Source: Gracilaria domingensis
Taxonomy: Eukaryota; Rhodophyta; Florideophyceae; Gracilariales; Gracilariaceae
Reading direction: 5' to 3'
Length of the DNA: 64,000 bases
Assembly: GCA_022539475.1 (NCBI GenBank)
Contig: VCMS01000277.1
Span: 1-64,000 of the forward strand
The notes under the pieces are model-generated. The model made no database searches. It saw only the letters and a program-made list of their open reading frames with translations, and was not told the DNA's origin. This document shows positions 48,768 to 58,884 of this stretch, in pieces (the stretch's first letter is position 1; every line of letters begins with the position of its first letter). A program made the position numbers and the translations under genes.

Positions 48768-49830
48768 TTAAGTTCGTGGCAACTGCAGTGCGGAATGGGT
48801 AGAAATCTTGCACAGAGTTGCCCAGAGTATTTTCAGACCTTTGATCTGGTCCACGGCTTTCCGAAAATTTGCTTCTACAAGACTGAAAATCATTCTAATT
48901 GCAACATGCCCTGCAGTGAATGAATACAGCAATGGCAATAATCGTAATGGGAAGCTCTGGAAGACAAAGCCTGTGAAAGGATCGGTAATGGGCTGCCTCC
49001 ACATGGACCCGCTGCAGAAACTCGAGCATAGTTGTGGAGATTGATAGCATTTCCATACCGCACGAGCCCATGTTTGTACTCCAGGCAAATCAAAAACGCG
49101 CGGCCATCACAACATTCTTTGACTTTCTTGAAATGAACATGAATGGTTATAAGTTAATCATCTGTCTCTTCCTTTTCGTCGTCATCTTCAGAGTCATCTT
49201 CATTCTCCTCCATTATGACTGAGAAGTGTTTCATAGCAAGTTAGACCACTTTGTTACAGTCTGCCGTAATTATATGGACGGACCAAAATGTGGTCCACAC
49301 TAGAGTTCATACTGTTCACCAGCAACTCTAGAAACTTGTCTAGCGACAAATCATTACCGACGTCTTTGCTACAAAACGCGTGTACCATCGAAGTAACAAA
49401 GTTTGCTCTAATCGTCATGCAAGTAACGAACTGATATCGCTTGTTCATTTGAGTCATAAACGCCGTTGTCGAAGTCGTTATCTGCCTTGATTCCAATTCC
49501 GTCCCGTCTCTCGGGTACAGCAAAAGTCTGATATCGAAACCATCATCGATGAACTTATGCTTATCTCGCAAATACGCGCGAAATACATTGGGTTCATGCT
49601 CATAGGGAACATCACAAGCGGAAAATTAGCGCTTCTCTCCGTTTTGTCGCAGTTACATCTGAGGCTGAAGAAATCTCCAAATTCTGTCCTCTCTGTACGA
49701 TTAAGTTCATAGTTGTTTGGAACTTCTAATGTTGAAGTAGCGAAAGGTCGCCGTTCCCCTGCCGCAAACACAATTCCCACCAACAAATTGATACACCATT
49801 TCTGAACAATATCTTCAAAGAAATCCAATC
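48768..49830 (-). pseudogene. Unrecognised decayed coding fragments next to the right arm
   Basis: Minus-strand frames at 49828-49478, 49571-49254 and 49088-48768 read like protein (helical, hydrophobic Leu/Phe patterns). Between the last two lies an acidic stretch, MEENEDDSEDDDEKEE. Several frame changes are needed, so it is dead. A HEAT-repeat nuclear transport protein came to mind because of the acidic insert, but I found no supporting motif. Confidence 0.25.
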
Positions 49831-50300
49831 TACGAGCAAAAACGCCATTTTTTTCGCGTCGTCAAACTGACAACGTCTGTGTTTCCGGAACGCTATGTAA
49901 AGAGGCTAGAATGCTATTTTGTGGATTGAATCGTTAGAAAATGTGCAAAGAATTGAATGTACGGCTATGTGCAAGCCAAAAAAAAAATTTTTTGGATACC
50001 ATACTTTCATTTATTCAAGCAATACTACAGAATTTGTAGAATGAGTGAAAGCGGACATAATTGCTAGTTCACCTCGATGACATGAAAGTTTCTGTACCTA
50101 GTATACTCAGACGGATTAGGTGGTAGCTCGATCTGGAAGCTACCAACGGCACTTGCATACTTGTCGATTGCAAATAAACACAAATAATGAATGTAAACTA
50201 ACTCTGGCTAGTACAACATTCATGAAATGGTAGTTGCGCACATCCATTCCCCCACCGCTTTTCTACCTCCATCAACCCGGCAACTACTGTATCACCTCAA

Positions 50301-51113
50301 TCAAAGTAAAGCACCTTCATCTCCTTCCTCTACCTCCACATCCGCGAATGATAGCGTACGAAATTCTTTCCCATCATCATTCTCAACGGTTTCCTCCTCA
50401 TCCTCCACAACATCCTCCCAGCTCCACTTCTCCTCGTATCCAACAACAGTGCTCCCTTTCCACACCGGCTTTGTAACCGTCCTGAACCCAACCCGTGTCC
50501 TCTTCTTACTATCCCCTTTTCCTTTCTTGTTCTCCACCTTCGGCTGAATTTCATCCTCTTCTACCCCCACACTCCTCGGTTGGATCGGCCTCTTCTCGCC
50601 AACCTTCCTCTTCAGACCTCTCTTCCTCACCAATTCTCCCTCCATCACCTCATCCGCCCCAAAACTATCCGTCGCCGGTACAAAGCCTCTCGCATCCTCG
50701 TCCTCGCTTCCGATGCACACTCCTACCCCAACGCCGTTCACGATCTTCGTCTTCGGCGCCGGAGTTACCGGCGTTCCCTCCACACCCCCTACCCCGCCCT
50801 TCTTCCTCCCATTCACCTCCTTTGAGCTCCCCTACAGATTCTCAATGCGTTTCATCATCTCCTTCTGCTCCTCTTTCATCCCCCTCAGTTCCCTAACCAC
50901 GAACCCTGTCACCTTCTTCGTCAGTCGACCCACGTCCTCTACCATGCGCGTCCCCATCGCTCGGGCACACCCCAGCACTGCAGTGGCCCACCAGTCCAGC
51001 TCGTCCTTTTCTTCCTCCTCCTCGAACACAGTCTTTAACTTCTTGTGCGACCGTACCCCTTCGTCCGACTCCCACGGCCACCTAATGTTCGAACGCGAAT
51101 CTTCATCGCTCAT
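50301..51113 (-). pseudogene. Charged helical protein gene, right copy, with full 5' end
   Basis: Retains the ATG at 51113 (MSDEDSRSNIRWPWESDEG), missing from the left copy, and the promoter-side sequence. Residues 1-93 are open, then one TAG (50832-50834) replaces the GAG found in the left copy. The remaining 171 codons are open in the same phase to 50301. So the full protein is about 265 residues: acidic N-terminus, short coiled coil, Lys-rich middle, acidic end. Divergent from the membrane protein gene. Function unknown. Confidence 0.6.
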
Positions 51114-51672
51114 GGTCGCGTTGGTAGAAGATCTGGTAGAAGAGCAAAAGGGATATCGAAAGAAGAGAAATCAGGGAAGCCGAAAAGAACAGAACTCGCT
51201 GATCATTCCTTCGCAAACCGATCACGGTGTACCAAGGGTAGACGCTTTCGTCCCATGACACTGTAGTATCGCCGCACCCGCTCATATCCGTCCAACCTCT
51301 GCATCGCAATTATTTTCATATTTACTAGCACAATTCTTCACTTTTGAACACTCTCTATGCTTCTCATTCTCCAAGTTCTCCCAACCGTTGCGAGAAGGGC
51401 GTCCCTTTTCATACATGGTTCATGCCAGTAGTATATGAAATGAAATCATACCACTACCATCATATCATGATTCTTCCGTCCTCTTCATCGCCCTACATTT
51501 TACTCTTCATGTACTCCGTCTTTTCATAGCTTTTCCATCACAGAAGCTAAGTTCGCCACTCGTTTATAAACACCTTCTTCACTTCAAATTTACAAGCCTT
51601 AAAGGAAACAAAACATAGATATAGCTCCTTCGATACACCTCTTTATAGGTAATATCTGCTCGTTTCGTTCTC

Positions 51673-51753
51673 AATAAATATATCTTCTCCTCGCCCCTTC
51701 TTTCTTCATTTCTTCTCCTCTTTCCTACCTACTCACAGGCAGCAGAGCTCACA
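51673..51753 (+). promoter_or_regulatory. Promoter-like leader of the membrane protein gene, right copy
   Basis: TATA-like AATAAATATATC at 51673-51684, then a C/T-rich tract and CTCACAG shortly before the ATG at 51754. Matches the left-arm leader (6693-6775). Confidence 0.35.
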
Positions 51754-52932
51754 ATGGCCTTCCAAAACACCGACAAGGTATCACATGTACAGCTTCGCAA
51801 CCAAACTGCTCTCATACCTATCCATCTCAACGCATTTCCCCATAGGACATACATCACCTTTGACGACTGCCTTCAACTGAAGTACGACGTTGACACCGGG
51901 GAAGCCACGGTTCGAGGAGTCCAGACCCTTTTATCCCCCGAACTGCTGGATGAACTCAGTGATATTTATGACATACTTCACAAAGTTTCAATTCATGACC
52001 GAGTCCTTGAACATCCTCCCTTCTTCCACACAATTGGGAATCTTTCAGAGCTACCCAACTACATGTCAGGGGCTCGGTCTTATTCACATAATCCCCTGAA
52101 CATGCTCTCGCTTTCCTCTCTCTTGGCATTCTCCCTCTTCGTTTCAGTAGCCATAGGAGCTCTCTATGGGATTATAAAGCCTCTCACAACACACGCTCTT
52201 CTCTACGATCGCTCCTCCCGCCAAACACAACTGGGATTCACCATCCTGTACAGCATGCTCGAAACTATGTTTCACATTATTCTGTTTGAATTGGCATTCT
52301 CTCTTCACGCCACAAGGTATGGTAAGACTCGCATATGTCAATGACTCCGTCGCACACATCAGCACGTTCGGCACTGAGGAATAAATACCTCGCATGGGCA
52401 TCGGTGGCTTATCGTCCTCACTTCTATTTCGTCACCTATCAGCTCCGTCCTCTCCAATCGATGTCATGGAGTCTCTCAAACTGTATGTATTTCCTTCTTC
52501 CGGCGGTTTCTTCTTCGGCTTTTCACCATTCTCATCACACATTTGGATTTTTCTCTACAAACATACGTTTAACAACTAGTTCCGCTCTCCAATCGGGTGG
52601 TATACCGGAGAAGAGGGCTAAATCCGTACTGCCGTTGTATTCCTAAACTCGTTCCGGAAAGCTTTGTTCCTTCAGGATTTCCTGCTTTCTATCAGATTTT
52701 TCTGAACAGAGTGGTCCAGTTTTCTTCGCACCACACTCTCCGAGTCTTTGGCCCCGATCCTTTGGTTCGTACAGAGGTTCCCGCTCCTCACAAACCCTTG
52801 TTCATTGTACTACTTGTATGTCCGGAGTGTCAAACACGCACCAAGAATCAACGCAAAGCGATACTTGTGCGCCTTGGTGAGCACCCTAGACCCCGCACAA
52901 ATCTACTGCTTCTGTGCTTCCCGGCGACGTGA
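51754..52932 (+). pseudogene. Membrane protein gene, right copy, broken
   Basis: Identical in plan to the intact left copy (5490-6692) for the first 190 codons, with only a few substitutions. Then repeated one-base losses put it out of frame from about 52320 onward. The losses fall mostly in short runs or doublets (for example CCC to CC, GGG to GG), and almost all are deletions. Confidence 0.7.
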
Positions 52933-53439
52933 GTGTAATCTGATTGTCAATAGCCTAACTCATTCCTGTTCACCCTATAGATCGATATGGTCATGATCCG
53001 TCACAATCCGTCACCTTTCGCTCTGAGTAATTCCTCCAATCATCGTACTATAACGTCTAACTCCTATCTTCGTCACCTATTCACTCGTCCTCCTCCAATC
53101 ATGTCATAGTCTCTCAAAACTGTCGATGTTTTCCAACTAAACAGGATCTTCTTCCTTCTCACATCCAAACATTGGCCTCTCACGAACACATTTCGCTTCC
53201 ATTATAGAGGGGGTAAATGACTGCCTACAAACTCGGGAAACTTTGCCTTAGGTGTTCTGGTTATGAGACTTTCCTATACCAATTCCCAGCTTCGACACAT
53301 CTGAGTACCCGAATCTTTGTTCGTCAGCTATCCCTTCACAATTCTTAAACTTGTACTGCTCCCGGATCTCAACAAGCATCATTTACTTCGCGAACATATT
53401 CGACACATAATTACTGACAACAGTTTCACACAATATTCT

Positions 53440-55935
53440 ACTCAGTCCTCTTCGGCCTCTATCCTCACAATTCCTCACTTCAAGTCCATCTTCCATTTCA
53501 TACTGTTCTTCCCCTTCCTCTACTATCACCTCATCATTCTCCTCTTCCAAATTCGACGGTTCTGGATTCTTCCTCTTCTCCTTCATACTACCAGGTCTTC
53601 ATCCTCCTTGAACTGAGGTCGAAATTGGTTAAGGTTACCGCATCGGGAGTGTATTTCTCAGGTACCAGTACATGTGGTAACGAACAAGGAATCTCGGGAA
53701 TCTTCCATCCTCATTAACGCTGCATGAACACATCACCTCTTCCAATAATATACTAGACTTTCACAATCGTCAATGCCTTGGGAGTAACTGCGTAGTGTGT
53801 ATGAGACCCTTCACATACCCCAAATTGGAAAACGACACACCTCCGGACACCATCATAAAGTACCCCGGGTTCTTCTTTTCTTCCAGCTTATCCTCATTCG
53901 CCAAGGTCGGGAAATCCGTATGTAACTGCTGCCGCTTGCATCCAACTGCAGTGCATAACACCCTCCCTCCCGTCTTCGGCGCATACATCCTCTCGTTTTC
54001 CACCCTATTATCTTGTAAACCCATTAAAGCAACTATCTGTCCCAGTCGGCATCCAGTAAAGCTCTCTTCTTCACAAGCACATGTCTTTCTACGGCTGTCT
54101 CGATGTCATCCACTATGCCTCTTCTCGTAGTCATGTACCTCCCACCATCTGCGTTGATGATCGGTATCCATGTGATTCGTTCTCTGGTATCCTAAGGTCC
54201 GGAGCCCTCTCGAAGTCCCTTCGGAAGAAGTCCAGTAATTCTACACTAACATCCCCGTCAATGAGCTTGCTCAAACTCTCTGTCAGCTTCACCAACTCTC
54301 CATCCGATGCAAAGCCGTCCAGAATACAGAAACCTCTGTCTCGAAGCTCGACGTTCTTCTTCACAAAATAGACATACGCAAGAGAGTCGTTCTTCAGTGC
54401 ATCCCTCCATAACGTCTTCTCGTCGACTTCCATGCCTCCCATTGCCGCGTTCAGGAGTTTATGGCCATGATACGCTGCATGCCAAAAGACTGCATGGTGC
54501 ACACTTTCAAAGTCCTTGGGCTCCAACAAGTGGCCTCGGTGTTGCTTCTGGAGATGTATCGCATCCATCCACGGGTACACAGATTTAATGACATTCTCCA
54601 CTCCAGTCGGCCACTTGCTTGGTAAGGTCTTCACCAACTTTAGCCACGAATCGTCACCTTCATATGCTACTTCTTCAGCCTTCTTCAGACCTGGCGCCAA
54701 CACCTGCGGTACTATGTCATCGAACGGGTCAGTGTCCTCTGCCTGTGAGACCACAATTGGTACTCCATCTGAGTCTGTGTCGCTGCCAATGGATATCTGA
54801 TGACTTTTCAACAAGTTTCTCACCCCCTTCGCACCAAGACTCCGCAGATGACTGATAACTTCATCCTGAACAGATTGAATACCCTCCGTCCTTGACTTCT
54901 TCCGTTGATTAGGGTTCACGTCTCTCATTGCATTCCTTCGTCGACGGCTTCGTCTTGAAATCCTCATGCTTCTTGTCTTCGATGGCATCTTTTCTTCACT
55001 TTCTACATCAGAGTCCTTAGAGCCCTTGCGCACTGGCGCTTTGGCCTTCCTACTTGCCGAACGTGTGGCCATTCTCTGCGTTGTAGACTCGTCTACCGCT
55101 TTGGTCTCAGACTGTGGTTCAGTCGGCGTAGTACCAGTGGCAGGTTTCAACATATCCACCCCTAAACTCTTTGCCAGCTTATCACGAGCAATCCAGACTC
55201 TTCTCGAAATCCTTCCTTCCCAGAGCTTCTTATTCGAAGGTACTTCAATTCGTGCTGCCTGTGTTTCAAGGTACTCACGAACGGTGCGCATTTCAAACTT
55301 TGTCACTTCCACCTTCATGGCATACGCTTCTTCCAATGTAACTTTCTTCTTCTTCGAAAGCTCCTCTGCCAAAGATTGAAGCCTCCTGCAGCAGATAAAG
55401 AAGTATTTGCGTACGTCTTCAAAACGACCCGTCAGTTTCGACACTCGCCTCCTGGAAAAGTATGCAACCAGAGCGTCGAGCGTGAAGTGGGTTGTATGCT
55501 CATCCATGGTAAAGAATTCATCACTTGATATACAAGAAATTCCAATCTCATGGTAGTCCCCACAAATCCGCTCCAAATATTGCAGCAATCCAGGACTTCT
55601 CGCCACCTTCAACCCCATCTCTGCAAATCTTGCCAAATGCTTGATATTGTACTGGTCAATGATACCGCAAACACTTAGTGCACCTGCGACAGAGGTCCTC
55701 GTCATCTTGCTCAAGTCCTTCTTCTCTTCCTCAACCAGGACCCTTATAAATGACACAATAGAATGCACCTTGTCAGCAAAACCCATAAGACGAGCTTGCT
55801 TCAATCCATCGTTTAGCACATTGCCAAGGCTCAAGATTTCCCTCGTGGTCATCTTCTGTCCATCTTTTCTCTTCCACAGCGAAACAGAAAGACCTCCACA
55901 TAGATTCCTAATGTTGGGCATAGATTCACAGAGCT
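53440..55935 (-). pseudogene. ParB-dioxygenase gene, right copy, missing the ParB half
   Basis: Begins at the hairpin junction; the first codons are junction sequence (RLIRSYVASN) fused to ELCESMPNIRN. An open stretch of 621 codons (54131-55996) matches the left copy with fewer than twenty residue differences. A lost base near 54179 then breaks it; the dioxygenase block with HTDFP is still seen at about 53930-53950. At the codon that is TAG in the left copy this one has TAC, but other small losses follow. Cannot make a full protein. Confidence 0.75.
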
Positions 55936-55963
55936 CATTCGAAGCTACATAGCTTCGAATGAG
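55934..55963. repeat. Perfect 14-bp inverted repeat with 2-bp loop at the duplication junction
   Basis: Arms 55934-55947 and 55950-55963 (CTCATTCGAAGCTA and its complement) are separated by CA. It sits exactly between the end of the inverted arm and the methyltransferase gene; the first 3 bases overlap the arm. Such a hairpin is what a fold-back or template-switch joining event, or hairpin-ended intermediate, could leave. Confidence 0.9.
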
Positions 55964-55978
55964 ACGCACGGGAGACGG

Positions 55979-58420
55979 ATGGCACATGCAGTGCAAACAA
56001 TTTGTAAGGGATGGGATTTCTTTGCCTCAACCTTAGGCTTTGGTGATGGTGAGCAGATGTTGCTGCCATACCTGCTTGTAGAAAAGAAGTCGCTTGGGTT
56101 CCATGTCATTGAATCCCGCTCTGTTGGGTACAGTCCGGAGTCAGCTTTTCATACGTTGGGGGAAGAACTGAAACCCACGTTGGATGTGAACGACACCGTT
56201 TCTTGGGTTCATACTCTTCCGGATACTATCGGCGCCAACTTACGGGAGTTGGCAAAGGAATTCTTGGCAGATTTCAGCAAGATTGTGTTGAATGGCTTCC
56301 TATACAAAATGTCCCCAACGTCAAGATGGAATTTGTTGGAAAGCTTCAGACCTGGCCGCCCCGCACGAGTACCACCCCGTTTCATTGTATTCTCCGAAGA
56401 GTACGTGTCTCCTATTCGTCAAGCGATGTCTGTACATAACTTCCAACCATCTCGACGTATCCCTAGGGCCGCTCCTTCAGGGCAGGATGGAGGAAGTAAT
56501 ACCGTCACGGTTAAGGTTGAGGACTCGATACAGATTCCGAGCTCCTCCAAGAGGAACGCCGCAGGGAAAAGCTCAGTTAACTCCGATGTCATCGTCATCT
56601 TCGATAGCGACAATGAAGAGGGTGATACACCTGGTGCCTCTGTTGGGGCGAAAGATAACGTTCCAGATGGGGTTCTCCCCCCTCATGACTTTGATGACAC
56701 GCGCACGTTAAATGCTCTATATGTGGTGCGAGGAAGCATGGAGAAGCAATTCTCAATGCATTGTGTCGGATATGACGAACTGGTGGAGGCCCATGGTACT
56801 ATCTTCCCATCGGATACATCTTTGGAAGGCAACGTTCAGTTCGTGCTCACAGACCCACCATATGGCATCCGCGACAGCGAGTACGACGAATTGGCTGACA
56901 ATGATATGGACAATACTGCGGACATCATGGCATCCATGCTTCGACCAGGAGGACATTTCGTTTTGTTCTGCAGTATCGACCAGTTTGGAGACTGGGAAGA
57001 GATTTTGCGAGAGCACAAGTCGGAGGACGCAAGCGGAAAGAAAACCGCATCATTCTTAGTGGATTCGACGCCCATGAACTTCATTCGTTCTCGTTCGAAC
57101 CCCTTGAAGAACCCTGCGCGTAATACTACTCGCCTGTTTGGGGCGACGGAGTACGCCGTGCATGGCGTGAGGAATGGAAACCCGTACGCGGAACAGAAGG
57201 TAATGGTGAACGATCAGAACTTCAACTACGTTTCAGCTCGCTATCCTGGGCACTATTCTATCATTGACCAGGTTCCAAATCTTACGCCTGGGGAGAGTCT
57301 CCGATGGAGAGTGAAGAGTGGTAGAAGAATTCGAACCGCGAAGGCTCGTCCAGAACAAAAGTCGAGGCAGCTACTGATGGAGCTGATAGCGAGATTCTCG
57401 AATCCCGGGGATGTTGTGGTTGATCTCTACTCCGGAACGTTCTCGTGCGCGCTGGCATGTATGGATATTGAGGGGCCTCGGCGTTTCATTGGATGTGAGC
57501 AAGATGAGCAGTGTTTCTCTTATGCCAAGCACAATGCTATTGTGCATTACGCAAGAAAGGTGTGGCGCAATGAATTGAAGATGAAAGAACCGGTTACGAA
57601 TGAGGTAGTTCAAGCGTCTTATGTGGTGGATGCCAAATTTCCTGAACGGAAACGAAAGACTTCGACTATATGGAATGCACCCAAGAGATTCCCATCGTAC
57701 CAATCTTTCCCATTCCATATCATGTCGTACCTATCCACATATTGGAATGAACCTGGTCTTATCACTACGTACAAAGAGAAACCGTTCCATGAGTGGCCAC
57801 TTGCCTTACAAGGGAAGATGACTACGTTGGACAGTCAAACTTTACTCTCTGTCGAGGCGACATCGCTATGGCTCTATGTGAAGAAGTCGAATATCAAACA
57901 TGCAGCAAGTGGAAATGGAGTATTTACGAGTAGGGCGTTTTCCGAAGGGGAGGTTATTGGATACTTTTATGGGACCTTGGTGTATCATGATCTAAGCCGA
58001 CGCAATACCACACATTTGACGTATGGAGACGGAATGCTGGGGGCCACTGCATCTCGGTTCAGGAAGTATTGCATGCAAGTGAGGGTGAAGGGGCAAATGT
58101 ACAACACTCTCCCGCATTATGATACTGAAGTCAACGCTGGTCATGCCTGGATAGTTCCTGCTCCTTTCTGTGTAGCGGGCTAGATCAATGACGCGTCATA
58201 TCGTGAAGGTGATGAGGACAAGGAATTGGAAGAAATGGATTCTAACATGGCACGCAAACCAAATGTATTCATTCGCCAGCCCACAGATTATCAGGCTACA
58301 ACTTTGGGGCTTTTGGAGAACTACAGACTCCTCGTAGTCACGGCCTCAAGGGACATTAAGGAGCACGACTAAATTTACGTTGACTATGGACCCACATATC
58401 CTTGGGAAAGGTTAACCTAG
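55979..58420 (+). pseudogene. DNA methyltransferase (beta-class DPPY) fused to a SET domain
   Basis: 813 codons from ATG 55979 (GGATGG). Residues 1-200 are unrecognised. Residues 203-214 are DVIVIFDSDNEE, a SUMO-interaction-like motif. At 292 is DPPY (56852-56863), the amino-methyltransferase catalytic motif. Then comes the AdoMet-binding block at 482 (DLYSGTFS, 57422-57445), preceded by RPEQKSRQLLMELI and followed by GCEQD. Catalytic-before-AdoMet order marks the beta class, which makes N6-methyladenine or N4-methylcytosine. From about 600 a SET domain: GNGVFTSRAFSEGEVIGYFY (645), then IND (58184) and VDYG (58379-58390), the order used by histone lysine methyltransferases. A TAG (58181) and a TAA (58370) interrupt the SET half in phase; the methyltransferase half is open. 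A DNA-and-histone writer in one chain is inference. Its upstream DNA is the junction hairpin, so the original promoter may be lost. Confidence 0.75.
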
Positions 58421-58884
58421 GTTCTCAGACAATGTCCTTGAACTTCGTATGGGCTCATTGTAGTGAGAAAAGCTTTTTGTTGAAGTAAATTGTATTGAAC
58501 ACTTGTGCTATGATTGCAGAAATACTACTCATATGTACACTCAAGCTGTACTGTGTAACATATTGATGCATATAGTGGTATGAAAGATCGTTGAAAGTGC
58601 CGGACTTTTATATGCAGGGCGCAACATCCGGGAAAATCGGACCAAGTCCGGAATATGGACCCGGGAAAGGTCCAAAAATTGAATGCCGATCCGCCACAAA
58701 TGCTGCAGAATGCTTTTCTCCATATATGCAGTACGAGGTTAAATTCCCCTCTCCTTCACATATCAGTCCTGCACACCGAGTACGTGACCCTCACATATTA
58801 CTATCAATCATATACCTTCAGTATCGTTCACGTTTCTATATCTGTTCCGTAATACTACCGCGCACGAAGGCCGAAGGATCTCGA
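58421..58884. other. Intergenic spacer before the coiled-coil gene
   Basis: No gene. GTCC/GGACC words cluster at 58630-58675. The last 150 bp are C/T-rich and probably hold the leader and promoter of the next gene, but I see no clear TATA box. Confidence 0.4.

Larger units (their letters stand above)
49874..55935 (-). repeat. Right arm of the long inverted duplication
   Basis: Reverse complement of 2648-8151. The inner end (49874) matches 8151 exactly and the outer end (55935) matches 2648, just downstream of the ParB core. It therefore carries the dioxygenase part but not the ParB domain. It keeps about 430 bp (51100-51525) lost from the left arm. Between about 52330 and 54190 it shows many single-base losses relative to the left arm; outside that patch the copies differ little. 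Confidence 0.9.

Noticed and set aside
48768-49830. Importin-7/8-like gene, because of an acidic insert between helical segments
   Set aside because: Acidic stretches are common; no HEAT-repeat consensus or importin C-terminal motif could be read in the flanks.
2648-55935. Treating the two arms as terminal inverted repeats of one intact giant transposon
   Set aside because: Their outer ends do not coincide with gene or element ends: the left one cuts through a gene that continues outward, and the enclosed DNA is old unrelated debris.
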